Part shown: piece by piece, positions 16,999-25,320 of the stretch
Layout of the letters: each line of letters starts with the position of its first letter
Numbering within the stretch: the first letter of the stretch is position 1
DNA from: a virus
Reading direction: 5' to 3' (one strand)
Length of the DNA stretch: 64,000 nt
IMG/VR virus record: IMGVR_UViG_3300031227_000019
Location: 40,372 to 104,371 of that record
Notes under the pieces: generated by a model
Databases searched by the model: none
Told to the model about the DNA's origin: nothing
The model's input: the letters and a program-made list of their open reading frames with translations, nothing else
Translations under genes and position numbers: made by a program

Positions 16999-19900
16999 TT
17001 ATTTGTCATCTTCGACGATTTCGACCCTGCGGCCGACACCGATCTTACCTTGTTTATACGCTCTGATTGCGTCAGCCGTCGTGGCAAACACCGCAGCCGG
17101 CTTGTCTTCATCCACCCGTGCCGACGCTTCGTAGAGCCCGCCGACGTATTCCTGAGATGGCATATAGTGTACCCCGAAGTCCGCGGCAGACAATAGGTTT
17201 CTGGACGGGAGCATCTTTTCGAGGGCTTCATGTGCCTCTGCTTCCGTGGCCGGCACGTGATATTGCATCGCATCACCGTCAAAGTCAGCGTTGAAACCAC
17301 TGACCACCAACGGACTTACCTTCAGCACGTCACCTTTCACCAGCTTCGGCCTAGCTGCCATCATACCATATCTGTGCAGCGTTGGCGCCCGATTGATTAC
17401 GACGACGCCGTCTTGCATCTCTTTGAGGAGCGCTTCCCGAGCGACCGGCGATCTCTCTTCAGCGGCACGGATGGCCTCACGACGGGACCATCCTTTGCGA
17501 ACGAGCCGTCTGGTGACGATGGGTTTGTAGATGCTCCAGGCTTGCTCTTCAGGAAGCCCAACTTGATCCATATCGAGGTCAGGGTCCGGCGCAATAACCG
17601 ACCGCCCGACCATGTCGACGGCGCTGCCGAGCAATCGTCGCTGCACCATTCCGAGTTTTGGGGAAGTACCAAAGACATGTCGAAGAATTCCCTTAACCTT
17701 GCGTTCTTGGTTCTTCGGATGCGTCGGGTCGCCAAGGCCAGTCACCGCTCGAAACGCTTGATACAGCGCCAGCCGTTCATCGCCTATGTCCTCGTCATTG
17801 AGTAGCCCAGCCGCTTCCTTTAGGTTTTTGTTTGCATCCCATACTTCCTTGTATAGATAATTTGGATCAGCCACCAACGGCAGCTTTCTCTTACCCATCG
17901 TCGACACCGGGCGGAAGGCCGGCGGCAGCACGGGCACCTTCGACAGCAGCCAATCACGTGGGTGCATGCCAAGACGTTTCGCATCTTTCAGGTAGCCAAG
18001 CCGGCGAACCGCAGCATCACGGGATGTGCGTTTGCCACTCTTGATCTCTTCTCGGGCTCTGGCCAGCTCGCCGTCGAGGTTCATGTTATCCAGGGCGGAG
18101 CCGACAGCCTTCGGACCCGTGGCCCCGTTCAGCCGCTCTTTCCCGCTGAGCACGTCCTCAAACTTCTGTTTCGTTAGCCCCAACACTCGTCGAATCGGCT
18201 CTTCCATTACCGGGTTGGGTAACGGCTCATGCAGCCGAATGAAGCTCCACCGATTACCACCGCCTTCCGGCGTCATGTGGCCACCGGTGAGTGCTTGATC
18301 AAACAACCCGCCGCGAACCGGCTCCATCGTCTTCCAGTCAACGGTTCCCACGTTCTGGAGCTCCCGGTTACCCGCGAGCTTGTCAATGTCGTCGTTGCGA
18401 AGTGCCATTATATGCGTCTGCGACCCATCGCGCACGACGTTGATACCGGCTGCCTTCAAATGCGACACATACTTCTGATACATGTGTGGCACCTTCGGCG
18501 TCGGCGGATTGTAGCCCGACATGTACTGAGCCCAATATTCAGGGCTGGCCTGTCCACGAATCATGTTACCGCTGCGTAGGAACTCTGTCGCTCCGTGGGA
18601 CAGCAACGCTCCGACTTCCAGCATGCCGATTCGCTTGGCCCCTTCCGGGCCACCCTTGGCTGGTGTCTGATCCGCCGTGTAAGCTCCGAGTCCGCGACCC
18701 TGTCCTTTGGATTCGGCGGTATGGTGCAGCTTCATGAACCAGCGATTGCCGGTAAACACATCAGGTATCTTGCGACCAGTCTCCGAGTCCATGATCGTCT
18801 CGGTGTCCGCTATGCCGGCCTTCTTCAGCTCGGCCAACGCGTACTCCACGAGATCGTCTTCATCCTGGAAGTCAGGAACCTTGAACGCTTCGCCGCGGGC
18901 TGCCGCGATCTTCCCGAGAGCTGCCTCCACGATCTGGGCGGGATTGGTTCGACTGATCACACCGAGTGGGTTGAGCAGCACCTCGTACGGTTGCCCATCC
19001 TGATCCGACGGCATGTCGGCATCCGGGACGATGCGAGAGATGATACCCTTGTCGCCATACCGCCCGGACAGCTTGTCGCCGACCTCCATCGGGGCAATGG
19101 ACTTCACCACCACAGCTGATCCGCCATCGTCATCCACGACGTCCGTAACCATGCCTGGAGTGTGATGATCCCACGTGACAGTCTGATTAAGGTAACCGGG
19201 TGAACGGCCACGCAGCATTGATTTACGATTTCGTTCTCGTTCCCTCGCCACGAGGATCAGCGGATCACCGCTCTTTACCTCTGTGCCGGGGCGAATGAAT
19301 CCGTTATCGTCGAAGTTCTCCAGCATGGCTTTGTCATAGGCGGCGGGGAATACCGAAATGAATGCGTTCTTTCCGCGTTGATCCTTGCCGTCCCACTCGT
19401 ACCCATGCTGGTACATGTGCTCCGAGCTCATCTTTTTGGCGAATGACTCTGAGATGACGTTGGCGTCCTCGAAGTTGAGCCCTCCGAAGGGGACGTACGC
19501 GACGCGGGCGTTCCGGCCGAGCGCTGACACGCCTTGCATGTCCGTGAAGTTCGACCGAGCGAGCAACTGCCCTTCTTCGACAGTTTCACCAACCTGGACC
19601 GTTGGCGTGTTGTGGATGAAGGTTTTTCGATTGTAGGGGAAGTTGTCGTAGAGAGGGATTTCTTCCGTGCCGCCGCCCTCTTTCGTAACCGTGATACTAT
19701 CTCGATCGACAGCGGCAACACGACCACGACCAGGACTGTCCCACCTAACAGCACCCATGTGCTTAGAGTATTCATCTTCAAAACTCCGACCGGGTTGTCC
19801 GGGGACGCCACTCTGCACCAGCGGGGCTTCTGCACCTACGACGGGCAATGCCTGCGTCAACATGCGAGCGGCCATCACCGCGCGTTGTCCCTTGACCATT

Positions 19901-21444
19901 GATTTCAACGGGATCATATTACCGAGCGGGGAGAACGTGCTCTCCATGTCGGGAATCTCATAATCCACCGTGTTGCGTGGCACCATGCGGACCTTGCCAC
20001 TCTTCAACACCGGCACCAACGCCTTGGGGTCGCGTTTCCCGCCACCTGGAAATGCTATCACGGCATCTGCCAAGTCCTGAGGACTTCGATATACGGTCTC
20101 ACCAGTCTTAGTATCCACCACTGGGGTGTAGACACGTCCGTCGTCACCCTTTCGCGCGGCACTTGCCATCCTCGCATCGACGCCTACCTTCCCGCTCTCT
20201 GGCGTGCGTAGAAAATCCACAAAGCCAAACTGCGTTGGCTGCACTGCCCGAGCTTCGTCTGGTACTGCGTCCAAACTTGGGATACCACCTTCACCCATCC
20301 GCGTTACGCGGGAGTGCTGGTCGAAAATGTCTGCCGGATTGATCTCTTCCAGGGGGATACCCAGGCCGCTGCTCATGAGTGCGGCTTGAATCACGTCGTT
20401 GTAGGCTCCAGTCGGCATCCGCTCAAGATCACCACGCCCCGAGGCCTTCCACAACAGCCTCTGCGTGACGCTACGCGCCTTGCCGAGCCGTTCCGCGAAC
20501 AAGTCCTCCGGTCCCATCATGGACTGGTAGGCCATCGAATCACGATCGTCAGGCTCTGCTTCGCCGCGAGACACGGCCAACAGCTTGCGAGTGACCGCCA
20601 GCAGCGTATCCGGCCCGACGTTCTCGAACGGTTCGCCGAGTGTCCGCTTCGTCACCTCGGGGTCCAGCGACATGGCCATGAAGGCCTCGGCAACGCGAGC
20701 CTTCTGCTCTATGGAGCTGCCTTCGCCGTCCTTGAACAGCTTGGAGTGTAGCTTGCGGATGACGGCGGGGTCATCCTTCTGGGCGTTCGTGTAAGTGAGA
20801 TCATTGCCCCAGGCTTCCCGCAGCTGCGTGTCCGTCACCCCTTGGGCCCGCAAGAGCGGGAGGAGCGGCATCCTTGCCTGCCCCATTTGAATGCGGAATA
20901 TCCCGCTCTGTGGGTCAAGGAATATTCGGTGACTGAAGCCCTTCTTCACGTTGACGTGGCTTTCCAGTTCACCATTGTCTTTCATGCGAGTGAACACACC
21001 CGGACGCAGTCGCATCTGGTGTGCCATCGTGTATTCGTTCCCGTTGACAACAAAAGTCCCGCGATCAGTCATCCACGGGATCTTGGCAACCGTGGCCTTC
21101 TTCCGCCCCAGTTCTGCTCCTTCCGCATCAGACAGCACCCACGTGCCACGCAGCGGCCGCGATAGACTTTTTCGCGATAGAATAGCCTTCTTTTGTTCGG
21201 CGATGGAGAAGCTCTCGGGGCCGTGGTACGCCACGTCCGTCAACGCGAGAGTATGCCGGGGGTTGGACACGGGTTCGATAGCTTGGGCGGCCGCCAACGC
21301 GTTGGCAAACAGACGTTTGCGAGTACCCGGTGTGTCACCGAACTTGCGATACGCGGGCGTAGCTTCCTCTTTGTCAGCCACGGGAGGAGCGAGGCTGGCA
21401 TCAGGACCAAGTACCGACTGAGAAATTAAACTGTCGTTAGCCAT
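16999..21444 (-). CDS. RNA polymerase beta subunit fused to the N-terminal part of beta' (1481 aa)
   Basis: ATG 21444 overlaps the preceding stop by 8 nt; a longer in-frame start lacks support. The beta part includes GGLNFEDANVISESF (~660), GDKLSGRYGDKGIIS (~790), DMPSDQDGQPYEVLLNPLGV (~815) and the beta C-terminal GAKRIGMLEVGALLSHGA. The chain continues without a stop into beta': LSKVPVLPPAFRPV, RRLLGSAVDMVGRSVI, INRAPTLHRYG and the catalytic NADFDGDAM (1385-1393), whose three Asp residues hold the active-site Mg. It ends ~90 residues later, after PSQEYVGGLYEAS. The rest of beta' is the 633-aa gene. Virion-type neighbours suggest late expression. Confidence 0.95.
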   Translation of the reverse strand: MANDSLISQSVLGPDASLAPPVADKEEATPAYRKFGDTPGTRKRLFANALAAAQAIEPVSNPRHTLALTDVAYHGPESFSIAEQKKAILSRKSLSRPLRGTWVLSDAEGAELGRKKATVAKIPWMTDRGTFVVNGNEYTMAHQMRLRPGVFTRMKDNGELESHVNVKKGFSHRIFLDPQSGIFRIQMGQARMPLLPLLRAQGVTDTQLREAWGNDLTYTNAQKDDPAVIRKLHSKLFKDGEGSSIEQKARVAEAFMAMSLDPEVTKRTLGEPFENVGPDTLLAVTRKLLAVSRGEAEPDDRDSMAYQSMMGPEDLFAERLGKARSVTQRLLWKASGRGDLERMPTGAYNDVIQAALMSSGLGIPLEEINPADIFDQHSRVTRMGEGGIPSLDAVPDEARAVQPTQFGFVDFLRTPESGKVGVDARMASAARKGDDGRVYTPVVDTKTGETVYRSPQDLADAVIAFPGGGKRDPKALVPVLKSGKVRMVPRNTVDYEIPDMESTFSPLGNMIPLKSMVKGQRAVMAARMLTQALPVVGAEAPLVQSGVPGQPGRSFEDEYSKHMGAVRWDSPGRGRVAAVDRDSITVTKEGGGTEEIPLYDNFPYNRKTFIHNTPTVQVGETVEEGQLLARSNFTDMQGVSALGRNARVAYVPFGGLNFEDANVISESFAKKMSSEHMYQHGYEWDGKDQRGKNAFISVFPAAYDKAMLENFDDNGFIRPGTEVKSGDPLILVARERERNRKSMLRGRSPGYLNQTVTWDHHTPGMVTDVVDDDGGSAVVVKSIAPMEVGDKLSGRYGDKGIISRIVPDADMPSDQDGQPYEVLLNPLGVISRTNPAQIVEAALGKIAAARGEAFKVPDFQDEDDLVEYALAELKKAGIADTETIMDSETGRKIPDVFTGNRWFMKLHHTAESKGQGRGLGAYTADQTPAKGGPEGAKRIGMLEVGALLSHGATEFLRSGNMIRGQASPEYWAQYMSGYNPPTPKVPHMYQKYVSHLKAAGINVVRDGSQTHIMALRNDDIDKLAGNRELQNVGTVDWKTMEPVRGGLFDQALTGGHMTPEGGGNRWSFIRLHEPLPNPVMEEPIRRVLGLTKQKFEDVLSGKERLNGATGPKAVGSALDNMNLDGELARAREEIKSGKRTSRDAAVRRLGYLKDAKRLGMHPRDWLLSKVPVLPPAFRPVSTMGKRKLPLVADPNYLYKEVWDANKNLKEAAGLLNDEDIGDERLALYQAFRAVTGLGDPTHPKNQERKVKGILRHVFGTSPKLGMVQRRLLGSAVDMVGRSVIAPDPDLDMDQVGLPEEQAWSIYKPIVTRRLVRKGWSRREAIRAAEERSPVAREALLKEMQDGVVVINRAPTLHRYGMMAARPKLVKGDVLKVSPLVVSGFNADFDGDAMQYHVPATEAEAHEALEKMLPSRNLLSAADFGVHYMPSQEYVGGLYEASARVDEDKPAAVFATTADAIRAYKQGKIGVGRRVEIVEDDK

Positions 21445-22426
21445 ATTGCAGTTCGTCCGCCTCATCGTCTTTGCTGGTCGGGGCATGCGTCACGGTTGTG
21501 TAGATCGGTGCTGGAGCCTTAGCAGCCCGCTGCCGTTCGCGTAACCGCATCGCCCGGTTCATTATCTCCTGCTTACTCCGGCCTGTCGTGTAGTTGTACG
21601 TGGCCAGTCCTGTGCCGCCGGCAAGTAATGCCATCGCAGCCACTAACGCACCCTTACTGCCTTGCACGTTGTCATGCCCAAACGGCGAATACATCGTGTT
21701 GAAAATATCATTAAGACCATAAGCGAGCTTTTCACGCATGTCGCCGCCTTCCATAGCGGCAACCCGGTCATAGAGGTCATCGATACCTAATGCGTCTCCC
21801 GCGTGCTTCGCCTGCATGGCCTGTCGATACTGCGACGCCAACGCCTTCTGGTAGTCGGCTTTCGCGTCTGTTACCTCACCTTCCTCAGTGGACTCTCGCT
21901 CGCGATCGAGCAGCCAGTCAGTGAGCTTCCAGCCGCCGTACAGACCGCCACCAGCCATGCCGATACCTGCCGTAGTTCCCCACCAATCACCCAACGGTGA
22001 TGCCGTCGAGATGTTGGGCAGCATTTGCGCGAGAGAGTTCCACCACGGGGGTTTCGCGGCAGGTCCGGCGGAGCGTTTCTCACGCTCTTCATCCCTTCCG
22101 TGGATCGTGACGGGCGGCGGGGCAACATGATGAGATACCGGCGACTGGGTGTCATGTACTAGATCATTAACGCCCACCAACGCACGAGCGCCGCCGCCGA
22201 ATGCTGCACCTAGACCAGCCAACCGCATGAGCTGCTTGAAGGCTTCACGTTTTGCATTTTGCTGTGCCACATGCGACGTATAAGACGGCCCAGTCAGATC
22301 AACGAAAGCCGTTTTCTCCTGCAAAGCCGCGGGCTCTTGCGAAGCCGTCTTCGCCTTCGTAGCTTGGGCGTACAGCCCCGAAAGTCCCTTCGGTGACCGC
22401 TGCTGTTGCTGTCGTTGCTTGACCAT
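21437..22426 (-). CDS. Virion-type protein with two membrane-like segments (329 aa)
   Basis: ATG 22426 has GGAGGGGG just upstream, which I prefer to the longer open frame. The N-terminus is basic and Gln-rich; QEKTAFVDL is a K-x-A motif. Hydrophobic Gly-rich stretches lie at about residues 80-95 (LMRLAGLGAAFGGGARALVG), 155-175 (GTTAGIGMAGGGLYGGW) and 275-292 (GALVAAMALLAGGTGLA). It is translationally coupled to the RNA polymerase beta gene, so the two products are probably made together. No enzymatic motif. Confidence 0.75.
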   Translation of the reverse strand: MVKQRQQQQRSPKGLSGLYAQATKAKTASQEPAALQEKTAFVDLTGPSYTSHVAQQNAKREAFKQLMRLAGLGAAFGGGARALVGVNDLVHDTQSPVSHHVAPPPVTIHGRDEEREKRSAGPAAKPPWWNSLAQMLPNISTASPLGDWWGTTAGIGMAGGGLYGGWKLTDWLLDRERESTEEGEVTDAKADYQKALASQYRQAMQAKHAGDALGIDDLYDRVAAMEGGDMREKLAYGLNDIFNTMYSPFGHDNVQGSKGALVAAMALLAGGTGLATYNYTTGRSKQEIMNRAMRLRERQRAAKAPAPIYTTVTHAPTSKDDEADELQYG

Positions 22427-22799
22427 AACCCCCTCCTGGGTGTTTACCGCTAGGCGTCTCTCCGTAGATCTGGACCCATTCCAGCCATACGAGCAGCCCG
22501 CACTGTGCATCTGCCCAACGATCGATACGCTTATGCAGCATGTACCAACCGTTTACAATACGATCCATGATCTCTTCAAATTCGGTCTTCTCGTCGGGAA
22601 CCCACAACTTGAATTGCTTGGAATGGTAATCGAGAGCAAGTTTCACCTGCTCTTCGTATTCATCCTGTCGCAAATCAGGAACGACGGGGCCCCGGTGTGG
22701 GAACCCCTCTGCTGTTCCTGGCCAATGCAAGGAGCCGCCGTGGCCTGTAGACTCGCCACCGCGCTCCTCAAAAAACTTCGCCATGCTGCCGTTGGGCAT
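22299..22799 (-). CDS. Hypothetical protein overlapping the next gene by 128 nt (166 aa)
   Basis: ATG 22799 follows AGAGG with 7-8-nt spacing. The first ~120 residues look like a real helical protein (DEYEEQVKLALDYHSKQFKL, then FEEIMDRIVNGWYMLHKRID). The last ~43 residues lie in a different frame over the start of the 329-aa gene and are low-complexity, so the overlap is probably a drifted stop. Function unknown. Confidence 0.65.
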   Translation of the reverse strand: MPNGSMAKFFEERGGESTGHGGSLHWPGTAEGFPHRGPVVPDLRQDEYEEQVKLALDYHSKQFKLWVPDEKTEFEEIMDRIVNGWYMLHKRIDRWADAQCGLLVWLEWVQIYGETPSGKHPGGGYGQATTATAAVTEGTFGAVRPSYEGEDGFARARGFAGENGFR

Positions 22800-22825
22800 A
22801 TCTCAACCTCTGCTTTGGTGCGTTA

Positions 22826-23029
22826 TCAACAACGCGAGTAATCAATCGGCGCCGTTCGGGCATCCGCTTTGAGTTGTCCGACATCAAACAACTGTGTCGA
22901 ACCACACGCGTGGCCGTCAAGACGGACGCTATTGTCGTCGCCGTCTACCGCCATCACTGTACCGCTCAAGCCTCGCCATTGCGAGCCTTCGTCGGCAACT
23001 GCTACTCGATCTGTCACGATGAAAGCCAT
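22826..23029 (-). CDS. Tiny KOW-like protein (67 aa), copy 2
   Basis: ATG 23029 follows GGGAGGG with good spacing. The sequence DRVAVADEGSQWRGLSGTV followed by AVDGDDNSVRLDG has the pattern of a KOW motif (as in NusG, Spt5 and L24), here as a stand-alone small beta protein. It is paralogous to the 65-aa gene just upstream; both share SQWRG.SGTV and VRLDG. The location shortly before the RNA polymerase genes makes a transcription or RNA-binding role attractive, but this is inference. Confidence 0.7.
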   Translation of the reverse strand: MAFIVTDRVAVADEGSQWRGLSGTVMAVDGDDNSVRLDGHACGSTQLFDVGQLKADARTAPIDYSRC

Positions 23030-23081
23030 CTGAATTACCCTCCCTGGGTTAGTTGGCTGCGAGAAAACCACACGCCACTGA

Positions 23082-23279
23082 TTACGGATACGTAATCGGC
23101 GGCGCGATCGTGGTCGTGGTGAGTTCAGCGTCCAGCAACAGCACGGACTGGGTCGGCTGCTGGCCGTCCAATCGTACATGGTTGCCGTCGCTATCGACGG
23201 AGAGAACGGTACCGCTCTTGCCTCGCCATTGCGAGCTCTGGTCGGTAACGATAACGCGATCATCAGCAGTAAAGGCCAT
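23082..23279 (-). CDS. Tiny KOW-like protein (65 aa), copy 1
   Basis: ATG 23279 follows GAGGT with 8-nt spacing, which favours it over an upstream in-frame Met. The motif DRVIVTDQSSQWRGKSGTV plus SVDSDGNHVRLDG is KOW-like and matches the neighbouring 67-aa protein. The C-terminus after the motif is Thr-rich and differs between the copies. A small RNA- or polymerase-binding protein is possible; a plain SH3-like structural protein is the alternative. Confidence 0.7.
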   Translation of the reverse strand: MAFTADDRVIVTDQSSQWRGKSGTVLSVDSDGNHVRLDGQQPTQSVLLLDAELTTTTIAPPITYP

Positions 23280-23297
23280 TTGGGTCACCTCATGTGT

Positions 23298-23696
23298 TTA
23301 GCCGTTAAAGAGTTTTGGTGCGGCAGGGGCCTGTCCCCGGTACCGCCGCTGCTTCATAGACCGACGGATCTTGTCAGCCTGTTGTGAATATGTGGCGATC
23401 AGCTCTTGACGCTTCGCCTCGTCTGGGTCCGCGTCGTCTTGTTGCATCTTTGCCATCGAGTAACCGACAGCGGGACCAGCGATTGCTGCGGCACCTAAAC
23501 CGACAGCCCCTAGCTGGAATGGGAGCGTCAGGTAAGCCCGCGCGGCGTTCGCCAACGCAGGCAATCCAAAAGCTGCTCCCGTGACGCCGACGAGGGCCAT
23601 CTTTACGCGTCCCTCTATCTCATCGCCGCTAAGCCCTTCCTCGGCACAGCGAAGAAGAAAGCCCATGCGGAACTGCTCTTTTGATGTTAGAGCCAT
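23298..23696 (-). CDS. Small virion-type membrane protein (132 aa)
   Basis: ATG 23696 follows AAGGAG with 8-nt spacing. The N-terminal FRMGFLLRCAEEGLSGDEI resembles the N-terminus of the 1548-aa virion protein (FVAGFLLRCKEAGLNSDRE), so a short shared module exists. Two hydrophobic Ala/Gly-rich segments follow at residues ~34-55 and ~60-80. The tail is basic. A virion membrane-associated protein is likely. Confidence 0.75.
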   Translation of the reverse strand: MALTSKEQFRMGFLLRCAEEGLSGDEIEGRVKMALVGVTGAAFGLPALANAARAYLTLPFQLGAVGLGAAAIAGPAVGYSMAKMQQDDADPDEAKRQELIATYSQQADKIRRSMKQRRYRGQAPAAPKLFNG

Positions 23697-23708
23697 CCCT
23701 GGATCTCC

Positions 23709-24272
23709 TTACAAATCGACGATAACACCACCGCGGCTCTTCTTGACAGGCCGCTTGTGGATCACGGGGAAGTCCCCGGCATGCACGTTAGGCGGAACAA
23801 CAGCCTCATGGTCGATGGCTGCGGTCTTACCGGTCTTCTTGCCGAGTGGTACAACTGGTAATTCGGGGTAACCTTCCTTGTCGGAGCCGGCATGCACTCC
23901 AAGACGGATGGTGCTGCTTCGGCGATGCCGTGACCACCATGCCTGCACGGCGGGGTCTGACGGGTCGCCCATATCACGAGCTTCACGGATGCACGCTACG
24001 ACCGCATTGGCCCCGTTGACCCGCTTTTCTTGTTCTTGTCGCTGCCACGGCTTCATTTCGCACGTGGCCTGCTTCATTCTGGTATTCTTCCGCATAACCG
24101 CATTGACACGCTTCTGCATGTCGTTCGGCATCACAATGGTGGCTTCGCCCTCTTTTTTCCCGGGCCGCTCGTCAATAACGCAGATAAGCCCCTCACACGC
24201 GAAGACGGAGAGACCCTGGAAACTACGAACAGGGCCTGTGCGGCCCCCAATTGCCCATGCTGGCTTAGTCAC
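23709..24272 (-). CDS. Hypothetical protein with GTG start (187 aa)
   Basis: GTG at 24272 has AGGAG 8 nt upstream; the longer open frame to 24302 would start with TTG inside the leader. The protein is basic (KKTGKTAAIDHEAV and a C-terminal KRPVKKSRGGVIVDL), with an N-terminal beta domain (WAIGGRTGPVRSFQGLSVFA). It is the first gene after a predicted promoter and a repeated 14-bp element. No known motif. Confidence 0.7.
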   Translation of the reverse strand: MTKPAWAIGGRTGPVRSFQGLSVFACEGLICVIDERPGKKEGEATIVMPNDMQKRVNAVMRKNTRMKQATCEMKPWQRQEQEKRVNGANAVVACIREARDMGDPSDPAVQAWWSRHRRSSTIRLGVHAGSDKEGYPELPVVPLGKKTGKTAAIDHEAVVPPNVHAGDFPVIHKRPVKKSRGGVIVDL

Positions 24273-24286
24273 GACATTTCTCCTGC

Positions 24287-24300
24287 GGTACTTAGAAACC
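24287..24300 (-). other. 14-bp repeated element GGTTTCTAAGTACC
   Basis: One of four exact copies of a 14-mer in the window (others at 39825, 55867 and 62854). In the minus-strand transcript it reads GGTTTCTAAGTACC here and lies between a predicted promoter and the ribosome-binding site of the 187-aa gene. Confidence 0.6.
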
Positions 24301-24314
24301 AATTCCTACGTCTG

Positions 24315-24344
24315 ATTGTAACTGGTATTGCCCATAATAATCAA
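24315..24344 (-). promoter_or_regulatory. Predicted sigma70-like promoter
   Basis: On the minus strand TTGATT and TACAAT are separated by 18 nt, upstream of the 187-aa gene. Both boxes deviate slightly from consensus. The -35 box overlaps the stop codon of the SNase-like gene. Confidence 0.4.
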
Positions 24345-24805
24345 GGGCAAGACTTCGCATAGCCTGATTGAACCATCAACTCGTTCAAGTTGACCACGTG
24401 CCCATTATCATCAGCCCCGAGCAAAACTACCAGCCATCTGCCGTATTTTCCCGTCTTTTCCTTGGGCAGGCCGCCGAACCATTTGTTCGGAGCCTTCACA
24501 CTTCGGATCTTCAAATGGTGGCCGATCGCCTCCACTGACTTGGGATCGTGGCGGTTCAGTGCGTATTTATGGATCAATTCCAGCAAATATGCCTTGGCCG
24601 CGAGGCCGTCCGAACGTGTTGCGAGCGGTCTGACCTCCACCGCGTAACAGTCTAGCAGTCTACCAGTCTGGAAGGCCGCCCACAACCCATATCCAAGCGC
24701 GGCATGGTAATAAACCGTGTCTCCGTCGTAGATGTCATGGATGTAACCATCCCTGACGTAGCTGTTTCGCAACTCAGCATCCATGTACTCTGGGAACTTT
24801 GGCAT
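24341..24805 (-). CDS. Staphylococcal nuclease-like protein with altered active site (154 aa)
   Basis: ATG 24805 has GGAG 9 nt upstream. The SNase/thermonuclease layout is visible: DIYDGDTVYY (residues 24-33), GRLLDCYAVEV (48-58), helices rich in Ala/Leu, KYGRWLVVLLG (120-130) and NELMVQSGYAKS at the end. Known catalytic positions map as Asp29, Arg49, Glu57 and Arg123, all kept, but the second metal-binding Asp (Asp40 of the family reference) is Tyr54. Activity may therefore be lost or changed. It is flanked by a terminator upstream and a promoter downstream, so it may form its own unit. Confidence 0.65.
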   Translation of the reverse strand: MPKFPEYMDAELRNSYVRDGYIHDIYDGDTVYYHAALGYGLWAAFQTGRLLDCYAVEVRPLATRSDGLAAKAYLLELIHKYALNRHDPKSVEAIGHHLKIRSVKAPNKWFGGLPKEKTGKYGRWLVVLLGADDNGHVVNLNELMVQSGYAKSCP

Positions 24806-24822
24806 TCGATCGATCTCCATGT

Positions 24823-24857
24823 AAAAAAACCCGATCGGGTTACGGCCCGGTCGGGTT
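24823..24857 (-). terminator. Strong intrinsic terminator
   Basis: On the minus strand AACCCGA / TCGGGTT pair outside a CGGG-CCGTAA-CCCG inner hairpin with one mismatch between, followed by a run of seven T. It closes the transcription unit ending with the lipoprotein gene. Confidence 0.85.
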
Positions 24858-24896
24858 AGGGGGCCCACTGCGTAGGCATTCTGCTATTGCGTTCGA

Positions 24897-25292
24897 CTAT
24901 TCACGCTGATTGTAGCGGTGGTATTCCACCTGTTCGCCACGGTTACCAAAGAGGCCGAAACGCTGGAGTCTGTAGATAAACCCTTCACCATCAGGTACTT
25001 GCTGTTGGCGGGTCTGTTGTGGGGCTTGACGCGGTTGATTCCAGGGGAGCAGATAGTGCCTAGCCGGGGTCGCGACCCTCGCGGGCAGTGCTGGCGTGTC
25101 CACGGTGATGACCATATTGCTCGGGTATTGACCCGTCACGTACACCGTGCTCGACTCGATCGGTGCCGATCTTGCCGTCAGTACATCGCAACATGCTACC
25201 TGCGTGTTGGCACGAATGCCAGCGGTCGACGCACAGCCCATGACCACGACGATCAATAGAACCGATGCGACGATTACGAAAGGTAATCTCAT
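24897..25292 (-). CDS. Phage-encoded lipoprotein (131 aa)
   Basis: ATG 25292 follows AAGGAGAGG with good spacing. Residues 1-19 are a typical lipoprotein signal peptide (basic start, hydrophobic VIVASVLLIVVV) ending in the lipobox V-M-G-C, with lipidated Cys20. The mature part is ~110 residues, Pro/Gln-rich in the middle, with no enzymatic motif. Phage lipoproteins are often made to block superinfection or receptors, but here that is inference. It is the last gene before a strong terminator. Confidence 0.8.
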   Translation of the reverse strand: MRLPFVIVASVLLIVVVMGCASTAGIRANTQVACCDVLTARSAPIESSTVYVTGQYPSNMVITVDTPALPARVATPARHYLLPWNQPRQAPQQTRQQQVPDGEGFIYRLQRFGLFGNRGEQVEYHRYNQRE

Positions 25293-25320
25293 CTTACCTC
25301 TCCTTTCAATTAGGGTTTCA

